The notes under the pieces were generated by a model that saw nothing but the letters and a program-made list of their open reading frames with translations, ran no database searches and was not told where the DNA came from. This document shows positions 35,869 to 47,281 of a DNA stretch of 64,000 bases, piece after piece (the stretch's first letter is position 1; each line of letters starts with the position of its first letter). This DNA comes from Deltaproteobacteria bacterium (GTDB lineage: Bacteria; Myxococcota; Myxococcia; Myxococcales; 40CM-4-68-19), in NCBI GenBank assembly GCA_005879315.1, contig VBLC01000040.1, positions 62,001 to 126,000 on the forward strand, in the 5' to 3' direction. The position numbers were made by a program, and so were the translations under genes.

Positions 35869-36194
35869 ACCCCGTCGCGCCCTGGACCGACTGGCTGACG
35901 CCCTCCTTCTTCCGCATCCGCGTCGCGCCCGCCGCGATCGAGAAGCTGAGCGCGCTTCCACCCGACCTCCAGGAACGGCTCCGGCACATGCTGCTCGACA
36001 TCGTCGAGCTGGCCGACCTGGTGCCGCCCAGCACCGCTCGCTCCTGGCGCGCCAGCGAACAGGGCCGCCCTCTCTTGCAGTTGCGGCTGGGAAAGCTGGA
36101 CGTGCGGTACTCGATCTCCGAGGACGACCGCTCGCTGACCATCGAGCACGTCATCATCCCCGAAGACGATACCGAGCTGGAGAAGACCGCCTGA
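35865..36194 (+). CDS. RelE/ParE-fold small protein
   Basis: The 109-residue protein resembles the RelE/ParE fold: VAPAAIEKLSALPPDLQERL as the first helices, then LLQLRLGKLDVRYSI strands and a final LTIEHVII strand. There is no antitoxin gene beside it; it overlaps the PilZ gene by 4 bases (ATGA) and seems co-translated with it. It may be a housekeeping or regulatory derivative rather than a toxin. The related fold at the C-terminus of the protein at 45967 is notable. Confidence 0.6.
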   Translation: MNPVAPWTDWLTPSFFRIRVAPAAIEKLSALPPDLQERLRHMLLDIVELADLVPPSTARSWRASEQGRPLLQLRLGKLDVRYSISEDDRSLTIEHVIIPEDDTELEKTA

Positions 36195-36200
36195 TCTGAC

Positions 36201-37037
36201 TCAGCCCCTTCGGCTGCGCGCCCGCTCTTCCAAGGCAAAGAAACGCTCGCGCGACAGACTGCGATCGCCGAGCTTGCGGCCGGGCTGCACGGTGATGCCG
36301 TGATAATCGCTGCCGGCCGTCACCAGGAGACCCAGCTCTCCGGCCCAGCGCTGGTAAGCCTCCGCCTGATTGGGCGCGTGGTCGGGATGGAATGCCTCGA
36401 CAGCATCGAGCCCCGTAGAAGCCATTGCGATCAGCTCCTGCCGGGAGATGCCGTTTGCGCCCGGATGCGCCACGCTGGCGGTGCCCGACGAGCGGTGCAC
36501 GAGCTCGACCGCCTCGACGACGGAGAGCCGCCGCCGATCGACCCAGAGCGGGCCGCGCGTGCGCAGGTAGCGGGCGAAGGCGTCCTGGATGCTGTCGGCG
36601 TGCCCGCAGTCGACCAGCACGCGCGCCAGGTGCGGCCGGCCGAAGTTCTCCCCCCCGCTGCAGGCGATCACCCGCTCCAGGGTGACGGCGGTGAAGCCCA
36701 TCCCCTGGGCGAGCGCGATCATCCGCTCCATCCGTTCCCGCCGCTCGGCGATCATCCCGGTCGCGAGGCGCAGAAGGCCCTCGGCTTTCGGATCGAGGAA
36801 ATGGCCGAGGATGTGCACCTCGCGGCCGTGCAGCTCGGAGGAGAGCTCGATGCCCGGGACCAGCCGCACCCCGACCGCGTCCGCAGCAACCTGGCACTCC
36901 GCGATGCCGGCGACGGTGTCGTGATCGGTCACCGCGAGCACTTCCAGCCCGGCCGCCGCGGCCTCGGCGAAGAGCTGGGCTGGCGAGCGGTCGCCGTCGC
37001 TGTGCAGGGTGTGGGAGTGGAGGTCGATCGCTGGCAT
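36201..37037 (-). CDS. PHP-domain phosphoesterase (RNase AM/TrpH-like)
   Basis: The ATG at 37037 gives 278 residues. The PHP metal motifs are complete: DLHSHTLHSDG at the start, TDHDTVAG, PGIELSSE, HILGHF, SVAHPGAN and GSDYHG near the end. Family members (YciV/TrpH) act on nucleoside 3',5'-bisphosphates or as 5'-3' exoribonucleases on short RNA and rRNA ends. The long upstream extension in the same frame crosses the divergent Rrf2 gene and is rejected. Confidence 0.85.
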   Translation of the reverse strand: MPAIDLHSHTLHSDGDRSPAQLFAEAAAAGLEVLAVTDHDTVAGIAECQVAADAVGVRLVPGIELSSELHGREVHILGHFLDPKAEGLLRLATGMIAERRERMERMIALAQGMGFTAVTLERVIACSGGENFGRPHLARVLVDCGHADSIQDAFARYLRTRGPLWVDRRRLSVVEAVELVHRSSGTASVAHPGANGISRQELIAMASTGLDAVEAFHPDHAPNQAEAYQRWAGELGLLVTAGSDYHGITVQPGRKLGDRSLSRERFFALEERARSRRG

Positions 37038-37076
37038 TCCTTGACGCCCTTGGTAGCTGCTGGTTATGTCCTTGCA

Positions 37077-37538
37077 GTGCAGCATGTCCTGCAGATCAGC
37101 CGCAAGATCGACTACGCCCTGCGGGCGATGATCTACCTTGCCGGCGTTCCGGCAGGGAAGGTGGCATCGCTGCAGGAGCTTTCCGCGCCGCTGCGGCTGC
37201 CGCGCGAGTTTCTCGCCAAGATCCTCAAGATCCTCGCCGGGCGCGGCCTGGTGCGCTCGGCGCGCGGCGCGCACGGGGGATATCAGCTGGCGCGGCCGGC
37301 GCGCGACATCTCCTTCCTGGAGGTGATCGAAGCCGTCGAAGGGCCGGTGCAGCTCAACGTCTGCCTCGATCACAAGGACCGCTGCGACGTGAGCGCGAAC
37401 TGCACCATGTACCATGTCTGGAAGGACGGCCAGGAGCGCATGCTCGAGGTCTACCGGCGCACTTCGCTGGCCGAGCTGTCCGAGCCGGAACGCGCCGCGG
37501 CGCCAGTGCTGCTCGGCCTTCCCGGCGCAAGGAACTAG
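37077..37538 (+). CDS. Rrf2-family transcriptional regulator, likely Fe-S binding
   Basis: The 153-residue protein has the Rrf2 winged helix: ISRKIDYALRAMIYLA, LPREFLAKILKILAGRGLV, and the wing GAHGGYQLARP. Three cysteines follow in CLDHKDRCDVSANC, matching the [2Fe-2S] region of IscR/NsrR/RsrR, with spacing close to but not identical with IscR. It may sense iron-sulfur status, NO or redox. A GTG at 37077 is the likely start. It is divergent from the PHP gene with a 40-base gap. Confidence 0.85.
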   Translation: MQHVLQISRKIDYALRAMIYLAGVPAGKVASLQELSAPLRLPREFLAKILKILAGRGLVRSARGAHGGYQLARPARDISFLEVIEAVEGPVQLNVCLDHKDRCDVSANCTMYHVWKDGQERMLEVYRRTSLAELSEPERAAAPVLLGLPGARN

Positions 37539-37972
37539 AAAACCTTGAGCGCGAGATCGAGCGCGTCGCGGTGCGCTTTCCAGCGGACTGCGGCGCGCGC
37601 CTCGTCGGGCGAAACCCAGCGGTAGGCGACGTGCTCGTCGGAGAGCTGCGGCTCGGCGTCCTTCCCGGTGCGGAGAAGAAAGGCATGCTCCTCGAAGTCG
37701 CCCTTCTTGCCGCGGTAGTGGTGGGCGAGCTCGAGGTCCACCAGCTCGCCGTCCAGGCCCGTCTCCTCCCTCGCCTCGCGCGCCGCGCATTGTGCAGGCG
37801 ACTCGCCAGCGTCGGCCTTGCCGGTGACCGGATGCTCACCGGCGCCGCGCCGATCCGGCCGCTTCAAGAGCAGCACTTGTGGGCCGGGTCGCACGATCCA
37901 GACCAGCGCTTTCGTCCGAGCATCGGCCAAGTCCGGCCACTGTAACAGAGCGGCCCTTGTGGTAGATGGCAC
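37535..37972 (-). CDS. NUDIX hydrolase
   Basis: The Nudix box GKADAGESPAQCAAREAREE followed by TGL matches Gx5Ex7REUxEExGU. The 145-residue size fits a single-domain MutT-type pyrophosphatase. The substrate is not evident. The frame starts at GTG 37972, which overlaps the divergent aminotransferase ATG; a TTG at 37930 would avoid this. Its stop overlaps the Rrf2 stop region by 4 bases. Confidence 0.85.
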   Translation of the reverse strand: MPSTTRAALLQWPDLADARTKALVWIVRPGPQVLLLKRPDRRGAGEHPVTGKADAGESPAQCAAREAREETGLDGELVDLELAHHYRGKKGDFEEHAFLLRTGKDAEPQLSDEHVAYRWVSPDEARAAVRWKAHRDALDLALKVF

Positions 37973-39261
37973 CGATGCCGCCGAAGCTGCCGCTCGAGCT
38001 TTTGGGGCCCGACCCGCGCCGCGGCCTCTCCGGCATGGCCCGCCATCTGATCGGCAGCGAGATCCTCAAGATCGCTGCCGAGGTCCGCGCCGCGAAGAGC
38101 GGCGGCCAGCGCATCGCCGATTTCACGGTGGGGGATTTCTCCTCCCGCGAGTTCCCCGTCCCCGCGCAGCTGCGCGACGGGATCGTCCGCGCGCTCGAGG
38201 CAGGAGAGACCAACTATCCGCCTTCCGACGGCGTGCTGCGGCTGCGCGAGGCGCTGCGCGAGTTCTACCAGGCGCGCCTCTCGCTCGAGGTGCCGCTCGA
38301 GGCGACCCTCATCGCCGGCGGCTCGCGCCCGGTCATCTACGCGACCTATCGCGCGCTGATCGAGCCTGGTGACGTGGTCCTCTACCCGGTGCCGAGCTGG
38401 AACAACAACCACTATTGCCATCTGGTGGGAGCGCGCGGCGTGCCGATCGAGACGCGCCCCGAGGACGGCTTTCTCCCCACCGCGGAGTCGCTGCGGCCGC
38501 ATCTGCGCCAGGCGCGGCTGATCGCCCTCTGCACGCCCTTGAATCCTGCCGGGACCGTCCTCGCGCCCGAGGAAGTGGGCCGCATCGCCGAGGCGGTCGT
38601 CGAGGAGAACCAGCGCCGCGGCGCTTCCGAGCGGCCGCTCTATCTCCTCTATGACCAGGTCTACTGGATGCTCTGCTACGGGTCGGCCCGCCACGAGACG
38701 CCGGTGCATCTCGTGCCCGAGGCAGCGCGGTACACCATCCTCATCGACGGAATCTCCAAGTCGATGGCCGCGACCGGCGTCCGGGTAGGCTGGGGCGTCG
38801 GGCCGCCAGCCGTCATCTCCGCCCTGCGCGACATCCTCGGCCACGTCGGCGCCTGGGCTCCGCGCGCCGAACAGGTTGCGGTGGCCGCGCTTCTGCGCGA
38901 TGCGCCCGCGCTCGACGCTCACCTGCGCACCCACCTGGGCGGGCTGCAGGCGCGACTCGACAAGCTACACCAGGGATTCTTGCGGATGGCCAAGGCCGGC
39001 CTGCCGGTGCGCGACATTCCTCCGCAGGGCGCCATCTACCTTTCGGCTCAGTTCGACCTGGTGGGGCGCAAAGGTCTGCGCACCAACGACCAGGTCCGGC
39101 GCTACCTGCTGGAGGAGGCCGGATTCGCCGTCGTGCCCTTCCAGGCCTTCGGCCTCTCCGGCGAGAACGGCTGGTTCCGCCTCAGCGTCGGCGCGGTCTC
39201 GCTGCAGGACATCGAGGAAGCATTGCCCCGCATCGAGACCGCACTGCGCAAGCTGATCTGA
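37966..39261 (+). CDS. Pyridoxal-phosphate aminotransferase, class I/II
   Basis: The 431-residue protein has the fold-type I pattern: NYPPSDGVLRLREALREFY, PVPSWNNNHY, the CTPLNPAGTVL segment, LYDQVYW with the PLP-binding Asp/Tyr, and DGISKSMAATGVRVGW with the Schiff-base lysine. Closest recalled types are aspartate/tyrosine aminotransferases; the exact substrate is unknown. An internal ATG at 37975 (MPPKLP) could be the start instead. It stands alone. Confidence 0.88.
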   Translation: MAPMPPKLPLELLGPDPRRGLSGMARHLIGSEILKIAAEVRAAKSGGQRIADFTVGDFSSREFPVPAQLRDGIVRALEAGETNYPPSDGVLRLREALREFYQARLSLEVPLEATLIAGGSRPVIYATYRALIEPGDVVLYPVPSWNNNHYCHLVGARGVPIETRPEDGFLPTAESLRPHLRQARLIALCTPLNPAGTVLAPEEVGRIAEAVVEENQRRGASERPLYLLYDQVYWMLCYGSARHETPVHLVPEAARYTILIDGISKSMAATGVRVGWGVGPPAVISALRDILGHVGAWAPRAEQVAVAALLRDAPALDAHLRTHLGGLQARLDKLHQGFLRMAKAGLPVRDIPPQGAIYLSAQFDLVGRKGLRTNDQVRRYLLEEAGFAVVPFQAFGLSGENGWFRLSVGAVSLQDIEEALPRIETALRKLI

Positions 39262-39262
39262 C

Positions 39263-39598
39263 TCAGCGGGTCGGCGTGCTGCCGCTCGGGCTCGTCGAAC
39301 CGGCCGGGGCGGTGCTGTCGCTCGGCGCCTTCGACGTGTCGCTCGTGCCTGTGCCGGTGCTCGAGGGCGTGCTGCCGCTCGAGGTGCTGCCGGCGGCGCT
39401 GCCCGACGAGGTGTCGGAAGTGCCCGGCGCTCGCGGCGAGGTCATGTCGTTGCCGCTGCGGTCGCGCGGGAGCGTCTCGCCGCTGCGGCCCTGCGGCTGG
39501 CTGCTGCCCGGCCTGGCGGCATTGGGGTTGTCCTTGCAGGCGCCGACGGTGACGAGAGCGGCGGTTGCACCCAGGGTGAGCCATCTGCGAATCGACAT
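39263..39598 (-). CDS. Ser/Thr-rich low-complexity lipoprotein
   Basis: The ATG at 39598 follows GGAGGA. The 111-residue product has a signal peptide with a lipobox (ALVTVGAC at about 15-22). A disordered Ser/Thr/Gly/Pro tail with SGST-like repeats follows. No domain is seen. It converges on the aminotransferase gene with one base between them. Confidence 0.65.
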   Translation of the reverse strand: MSIRRWLTLGATAALVTVGACKDNPNAARPGSSQPQGRSGETLPRDRSGNDMTSPRAPGTSDTSSGSAAGSTSSGSTPSSTGTGTSDTSKAPSDSTAPAGSTSPSGSTPTR

Positions 39599-39714
39599 GC
39601 GATCCTCCGTGTCAGGGTGGACCCTCAATCTTGGGAGCGGCCCTTGCGCAGGCAATCCGCGGCGCCGCGGAGGCGGGCGGGCATCCGGGTGGCGGTCCGA
39701 GGTACAATCGGGCC

Positions 39715-40842
<1,128 letters not shown>

Positions 40843-40900
40843 CGCAGGATTGCGCTGCCGGCGGGCGGTGCGCACCGTTTGGGTCAAACGGAGCGACGCC

Positions 40901-41152
40901 ATGAGACTCGCATTGGCCATCTTCAGCGCAGTGTTCTTCCTCGGCGCGGCTTCCCCTGGCGCAGAAAAGACCCAGGACCAGCCGCCGCCGCCGAAGCATC
41001 ACAGCAAGCTCAAGGGAGCGGTCGTCGGTGGAGCGGGCGGCGCGGTCGTCGGCGGCAAGAAAGGCGCGGTCGCCGGCGCAGCGGGCGGCGCGCTCTGGCA
41101 GCACCACAAGAACAAGAAGGAAGCGAAGCAGCGAGCGAAGCAGCAGCAGTGA
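40901..41152 (+). CDS. Small secreted glycine-zipper protein
   Basis: The 83-residue protein has a signal peptide (MRLALAIFSAVFFLGAASPG) and a Pro/His/Lys linker. A glycine-zipper helix (GAVVGGAGGAVVGGKKGAVA) and a basic tail ending in KQQQ follow. Glycine zippers insert in or pack against membranes. The role is unknown. The ATG at 40901 is chosen at the signal peptide. Confidence 0.65.
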   Translation: MRLALAIFSAVFFLGAASPGAEKTQDQPPPPKHHSKLKGAVVGGAGGAVVGGKKGAVAGAAGGALWQHHKNKKEAKQRAKQQQ

Positions 41153-41191
41153 TTCTCGCGCGTGGCTGCGGCCGAAGCCCGCGGCACCGCC

Positions 41192-41716
41192 TCAGCGCGC
41201 TTCGGTCAGCTTCTTTTTCAGCGGCGTCGGCTGCTTCAGCTCGGTGATGAGATTCACTTCCGTCGCCGCCGCCAGCGCGTTCGAGTGATCCAGCCCCAGT
41301 TTCGCGACCGGCGTGTCGTGCTCCACGTGCGACATGTGCGGCCGGACGAGCGCGACCAGCGAAGCGACGGCCCAGGCAACCAGCAGTCCCTTGGCCGCCC
41401 CGACGCCGAAGCCGCCGACTTTGTCGACCGATCCGGTGAATCCGTGCGCCAGGTTCTTGTGGAGAGAGTTGCCGATCAGCTTGGAGACGATCTCCACCAC
41501 CAGGAAGATGGCCACCGCCATCGCCGCGGTCGCGACGGTGGCGGGCAAGGACAGATCCTTGGCGAAGGCGTCCCCGAACGGCTCGGCAAAGAGCCGCGCC
41601 AGCACGATGCCGCCGATGAACCCCACCACGCCGAAGATCTGCCGCATCAGCCCGCGCCAGGCGCCGAGCAGCGCGAAGAGGGCGATCAGCCCCAGGCAGA
41701 GGAGATCGAAGATCAC
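41192..41716 (-). CDS. CvpA family membrane protein
   Basis: The 174-residue protein has four hydrophobic helices with the CvpA pattern: FDLLCLGLIALFALLGAWRG, then GFIGGIVLAR, and GLLVAWAVASLVAL. CvpA proteins affect colicin production and envelope robustness; mechanism unclear. The ATG overlaps the J-protein stop, so it is in one operon with dnaK and the J-protein. Confidence 0.82.
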   Translation of the reverse strand: MIFDLLCLGLIALFALLGAWRGLMRQIFGVVGFIGGIVLARLFAEPFGDAFAKDLSLPATVATAAMAVAIFLVVEIVSKLIGNSLHKNLAHGFTGSVDKVGGFGVGAAKGLLVAWAVASLVALVRPHMSHVEHDTPVAKLGLDHSNALAAATEVNLITELKQPTPLKKKLTEAR

Positions 41717-42248
41717 CTGACACTCATGTCGGTCTTGACCAGCTTGCCGGCCTCGTCGCGCTTGGCCTTGAAGTTGGGATTGTTCGGCTCGTAGGTGAGC
41801 GCCATCTTGAAATTGCGCTCTGCCGCAGCGAAGCGCTGCGCCGCCATGTCGGCCAGCCCGGCCATGAAGAACTTGCGCCCTTGCGGCGTGGCGCCGACCT
41901 CCTGCTCCTTCTCCTTCTTCAGCTCCTGCTCGCTCGCCTCGACGAAGCGCAGCTTCTTCTGCCGCTCGCCGCCGAGGATGTCGGCCAGGTACTTGATCCG
42001 CTTGCTGTCCTCGCGCAGGCAGACGTAGGCCTCGTTGATGCGCTTGTAGATCCTGCCGATGTTGTCCTTCAGCCCGCTCGCCGGCAGCGTCGAGAAGCGG
42101 TCCGGATGATAGGCGCGCGACTCGCGATAGTAAGCGGCCTTGATCTCCGTCGGGCTGGCTGCCTGCCCGACCTTGAGGATTTGAAAATAGTCGAGCTCGT
42201 CGAGGATCTGCGCCAGCGCCTGCGCCTCGATCTCGAACGCCTCGTCCG

Positions 42249-42252
<4 letters not shown>
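41713..42252 (-). CDS. J-domain co-chaperone
   Basis: A TTG at 42252, overlapping the dnaK stop (TTGA), starts a 179-residue protein. The J-domain spans about residues 17-75: DYFQILKVGQAASPTEIKAA and the HPD motif in YHPDRF. The C-terminus has a TPR-like repeat (AAAERNFKMALTYEPNNPN). It probably stimulates the adjacent DnaK and selects its clients. The longer frame starting within dnaK is a shadow. Confidence 0.87.
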
Positions 42253-43844
<1,592 letters not shown>

Positions 43845-43983
43845 GGAGGGAGAGTCTCCGGGTGGAGGGACCCGGCGAGTCTACGGGCCGGTCGTGGGGC
43901 GGTCAACGCGCGGACCGCGTGGTCTGCGGCATGGCGAATTGAGGAAATGTGCGCTACGATCAAGAAGGCACCCGGAGGGTCAC

Positions 43984-44811
43984 GTGGCTGAATTCCTCGC
44001 CATCCACCAGACTGACGCGAGTCTCTTGTCCTGCCTGCTCAGGCGGCTGGTGGGCAAGGTCTCGCTCGGTCCGGCGGACGGCGTCGCGGGCGTGGGGTTC
44101 TTCCAGAGCGACGACGTCCTCCTGCGCAAGCGACCACTCCTCGGCCCGCCGTTGCCGGAAAAGCTCGCCGAAGGAGTGGAGAGCGAGGCGGCGTTGATCT
44201 GCAGCGGTGCGGTGGGGGCGCAGGGGGGCCGCGCCTTCAATGAGCAGACCGCCCTGCCCTTCCGCTTCAAGCGCTGGCTGTTTGCCATCGCCGGACAGCC
44301 CGACTCGCTGGCGCCGATCCGTTCGCAGATGCAGAAGGAGCTGCCCGATTATTTGCGGCGCTCGGTCAAAGGCGATTCCGCCGCCGAGGCGCTCTTCGTC
44401 ACCTTCCTCTCCAGACTGCGCGACGTCGGCCGGCTCGACGATGCCGACGTCGATGCGGTCACTTCCGGCCGGGCGCTGGCCGCAGCGGTGGGCGAGGCCG
44501 AGCGCGCGTTCGAGCAGCAAGGCAAGCCGCTGCCGCCGCTCTCCGCGGTGGCGACCAACGGGCGGGTGATGGCGGCGCTGCGGCGCGGGCATCCGCTCTT
44601 CCTCGGCGTAATCGACGGGCTCATTCCCTGCCAGCGCTGCGAGATCGGCGCGGGGGCGAGCGACCTCGATCCGCGGGTCAATTCGCACAAGATGCTGCGG
44701 GCGGCGATGCTCCTCTCCGGCGCGCAGCCTGCGCCGGAAGGCTTCCGCGAAGTGGCGGAGCGCGAGGTCCTCGCGGTCCCGCGCGGCTTCAGCGAGATCG
44801 AGAGTCTTTAA
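43984..44811 (+). CDS. Class II glutamine amidotransferase-like protein without catalytic Cys
   Basis: The GTG at 43984 follows GGAGG. The 275-residue product resembles the YafJ/EgtC-type GATase II fold: an N-terminal AEFLAIHQTD strand, GVGFFQSDDVLLRKRPLL, and FNEQTALPFRFKRWLFAIAG, which parallels the TxPFRx(x)WLFAHNG block. In active enzymes the second residue is the nucleophilic Cys; here it is Ala. The protein is probably non-hydrolytic or has a changed role. The family call rests on these segments and is moderate. Confidence 0.6.
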   Translation: MAEFLAIHQTDASLLSCLLRRLVGKVSLGPADGVAGVGFFQSDDVLLRKRPLLGPPLPEKLAEGVESEAALICSGAVGAQGGRAFNEQTALPFRFKRWLFAIAGQPDSLAPIRSQMQKELPDYLRRSVKGDSAAEALFVTFLSRLRDVGRLDDADVDAVTSGRALAAAVGEAERAFEQQGKPLPPLSAVATNGRVMAALRRGHPLFLGVIDGLIPCQRCEIGAGASDLDPRVNSHKMLRAAMLLSGAQPAPEGFREVAEREVLAVPRGFSEIESL

Positions 44812-44832
44812 CCCCGCTGCTCAGTTGAGTTG

Positions 44833-44953
44833 GGTACGTGTACCTTCGACGTAACGCTCTTCGATCCGGCGCCTCTGGCGCCTCCACCAGGGGGGATCTC
44901 GCTCCCCCCTGGACCCCCCAACTTCCCACCGTCAACAAAGATGGGCGGTGGGA
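44833..44953. terminator. Cluster of stem-loops between convergent genes
   Basis: The 142-base gap holds four inverted repeats: GGTAC/GTACC (44833-44844); GGCGCC-TCT-GGCGCC (44869-44883); a 10-bp stem CCAGGGGGGA/TCCCCCCTGG with a 6-base loop (44887-44912); and TCCCACCG/CGGTGGGA (44924-44931 with 44946-44953). It sits between genes ending at 44811 and 44954. It probably ends transcription from both sides, though no U tract is present. It could also be a dispersed repeat. Confidence 0.55.
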
Positions 44954-45655
44954 TTAGAACGTCGAGCGCTCGAGGATCAGCAGCCAGACGTTGCTGAGAA
45001 AATGCGCGATCGAGGCGCCGAGGATGGTGCCCGTCCGCCAGCGCAGCCAGGCGAACCAGAGCGCAGGAAAGAAGACGGCGAGCCGCCACGGCGCCGGCTC
45101 CAGCAGATGGCCGACCGCGAAGAGCGCCGCCACCACCACCGCAGTGCGCACCGCGCTCCACCGTTCCTGGAAGCGCAGCGTCAGGTAGCCGCGATAGAAG
45201 AACTCCTCGGCGAAGGCGACCGCGGCATTGCCCGCCACCTGCCCCGCGAACTCGAGCGAGATCGGAACCCGCAGCTCGAATCGCAATCCGCCTTTCGCAT
45301 ACGGCGCGAGCATTGCCTGCATCGGCGCAGGCAGCCGGCCGAGCCAGGAGGTAAAGAGAAAAAACCCGAGCGCGAAGAGCGGCAACACCAGCGCGCAAGT
45401 GCCGAGCGACCAGGCGAGATCCTGGCGAAGCCGGTCGAACCGCCATCCCGCGTCGCGCGCGTCCTGTCCGCGCTTCTCCAGATATCGCACTGGCGCGTAC
45501 AGGAAAGCGGCCACCGCCACCGCGCCGACCAGGCCGTGCAGGAAGGGAACGGCGAGCGCGATCACCTCGATCGCCGCCAGGCCGAGAATGACCGCCGCCC
45601 ACACGGCCACCGCTTCGCGAACCGGGCCCGCCAGAGGCGCGGCCGGCATCGTCAT
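44954..45655 (-). CDS. CPBP-family intramembrane metalloprotease
   Basis: The 233-residue polytopic protein has the CPBP/Abi motifs: EEFFYRGYLTLRFQ (Glu-Glu and Arg), a second His region in FAVGHLLEPAP and the final HFLSNVWLLI. These residues form the metal site of Rce1-like glutamic/metallo proteases. Possible roles are processing of lipidated or sorted proteins; some myxobacterial members act as sorting proteases. The ATG at 45655 overlaps the rhodanese stop (ATGA). Confidence 0.85.
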   Translation of the reverse strand: MTMPAAPLAGPVREAVAVWAAVILGLAAIEVIALAVPFLHGLVGAVAVAAFLYAPVRYLEKRGQDARDAGWRFDRLRQDLAWSLGTCALVLPLFALGFFLFTSWLGRLPAPMQAMLAPYAKGGLRFELRVPISLEFAGQVAGNAAVAFAEEFFYRGYLTLRFQERWSAVRTAVVVAALFAVGHLLEPAPWRLAVFFPALWFAWLRWRTGTILGASIAHFLSNVWLLILERSTF

Positions 45656-45966
45656 CGTGCAGTAGCGACGGGAAGGCGATTGGCCTTCCAGGCGTCCATG
45701 CCTCCGCGCATGCTGAGGGCATTGCGGCCCATCTGCTTGAGCCACATCGCCGCGTTGTAGGAGCGCATCCCGCGGTGGCAGACGGTGACCACCTCACGGT
45801 CCTCAGGGACTTCGGTCAGGCGCGCGGGCAGCTCGTTCATGGGGATGAGCAGCGCACCTTCGATGATGCCCTCCGCCTGCCATTCCTTCGCCTCGCGCAC
45901 GTCGAGGACGAGCGGCGGGTTCTCTCCCGCGAGCTTCTGCGACAGATCCTTGGGGTCGATTTCCAT
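45652..45966 (-). CDS. Single-domain rhodanese-like sulfurtransferase
   Basis: The 104-residue protein has the rhodanese pattern: LVLDVREAKEWQAEGIIEGA, then the active-site loop TVCHRGMRS with the persulfide Cys. The C-terminal GGMDAWK motif is intact. It is cytoplasmic, since no signal peptide is present. It lies between the RelE-fold coiled-coil gene and the CPBP gene, with one-base or overlapping junctions, so all three are one operon. Confidence 0.9.
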   Translation of the reverse strand: MEIDPKDLSQKLAGENPPLVLDVREAKEWQAEGIIEGALLIPMNELPARLTEVPEDREVVTVCHRGMRSYNAAMWLKQMGRNALSMRGGMDAWKANRLPVATAR

Positions 45967-47175
45967 CTATCTCGTCCTCGCCTGGCGAATGTAACGATCG
46001 AGGTCCTCGCGGTCGATGAGCGAGAGGATCTCCAGCGTGTTCCCCTCGCCGCGCCGGTAGATGAGCCGCACGTCGGTCGCCACCCGGATGCGATAGTAGC
46101 CGGGCAGCCCCTCCAGCGCAGTGGCGCGCAGCGATCCATGACGCCAGTCGCGCGCCAGCAGCGAGACCTTGTCGAAGGCAGCGCGCTGCATGCGGCGGTC
46201 CCAGCGCTGGATGGAATCGTAGAATTCCTTGGTGAAGATGGGGACGAGGAAGGTGGCCGCTTCTTCCGCCGAGGGGAGATCCTCCCCTGGCACCGGGGCG
46301 GGGACCGGCGCCGGCGCCACTGTCCGCTCGGCGCGGGCCAGCTTCTCGCGCAGCTGATCGCGCTCCTCCTGCGCCGCGCGCAGTTTCTCGGCGAGCGAGC
46401 GCGCCTCGTCGGCCAGGCGGCGCGCCTCCGCCAGCGCGCGGCCCTCGCCGGCGGCGGTGAGGCGAGCCACTTCGGCGGAGGCCTTCGCCAGCTCGGCCCG
46501 CAGCCGCTCCAGCTCGTCGCGCGCCTCGGCGAGCGACTTCTCGCGCGTCGCAATGTCCGCCCGCGCCGCGACCAGCTGCTCCCTGGCGGCGGTCCGTTCC
46601 TTCTCGGCGCGTTCGGCGGCCTTGAGGGCGGCATCGCGTTCCTTGCGCAGCTCCGAGGGCGGTGGCGGCGGCTTGCGCGGCGCCTTGCCCGTGGGCGCCT
46701 CCAGCATCTCCACGCCGAGGTCGATGGCGGTCAGCGCCGCGCCCTGCATCTTCTCCTCTTCTTCGAGCAGCGCCCGCCAGGCGATGCGAGCCAGGTGCTG
46801 GAGCGGGTCGCCGGTGAACAGCTCGAGAGCGTCGCGGTACTGCTCTTCGTCGAGTCTCTTCCCCTCGAAGGCAGGATTGCGCAGTGCCTCGCGGATGGCT
46901 TTGTCGAGCAGCTGCGCGGCATCTTTCGCCGCCTTGGCCTCGTCAGCCAACAGGCGCGCCACCTGGTTGGGCGGCATCGCCTCCAGCCGATATCCGGGGC
47001 TGTAGAGCCGCAGCTCGCCGCAAAGGTCGAGCAGGCGCTTGTCAGGAAAGCAAAGCTCGAGGAATTCGCCGAGCCGCGCCGCGTCCAGCCGGTCGAGCGG
47101 CAGCGGCGCCGGCGAGATGGGAATCTCCTGCCCGGGCGGCGGCGCTTCGGCAGCGGTCTTGGCCTTCTTGGCCAT
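45967..47175 (-). CDS. Coiled-coil protein with C-terminal RelE/ParE-like domain
   Basis: The ATG at 47175 gives 402 residues. The N-terminal 140 residues are helical with no recognised family. Residues about 175-295 are a long Ala/Glu/Arg coiled coil. The C-terminal 90 residues look like a RelE/ParE fold: YDSIQRWDRRMQRAAFDKVS, then LPGYYRIRVATDVRLIYRRG and EILSLIDRED. Joining a toxin-like fold to a coiled coil is unusual. It might act on ribosomes or simply use the fold as a binding module. Confidence 0.7.
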   Translation of the reverse strand: MAKKAKTAAEAPPPGQEIPISPAPLPLDRLDAARLGEFLELCFPDKRLLDLCGELRLYSPGYRLEAMPPNQVARLLADEAKAAKDAAQLLDKAIREALRNPAFEGKRLDEEQYRDALELFTGDPLQHLARIAWRALLEEEEKMQGAALTAIDLGVEMLEAPTGKAPRKPPPPPSELRKERDAALKAAERAEKERTAAREQLVAARADIATREKSLAEARDELERLRAELAKASAEVARLTAAGEGRALAEARRLADEARSLAEKLRAAQEERDQLREKLARAERTVAPAPVPAPVPGEDLPSAEEAATFLVPIFTKEFYDSIQRWDRRMQRAAFDKVSLLARDWRHGSLRATALEGLPGYYRIRVATDVRLIYRRGEGNTLEILSLIDREDLDRYIRQARTR

Positions 47176-47281
47176 GGCGAGCGGCCAATACCACAAAGGG
47201 GGTGAAACGAAGGCGCTTTCGCTGCATCCAAAGCCTGTTTCGCCTATACTTCATGGCAACGCCAACCGAAAGGCAGGAGCA

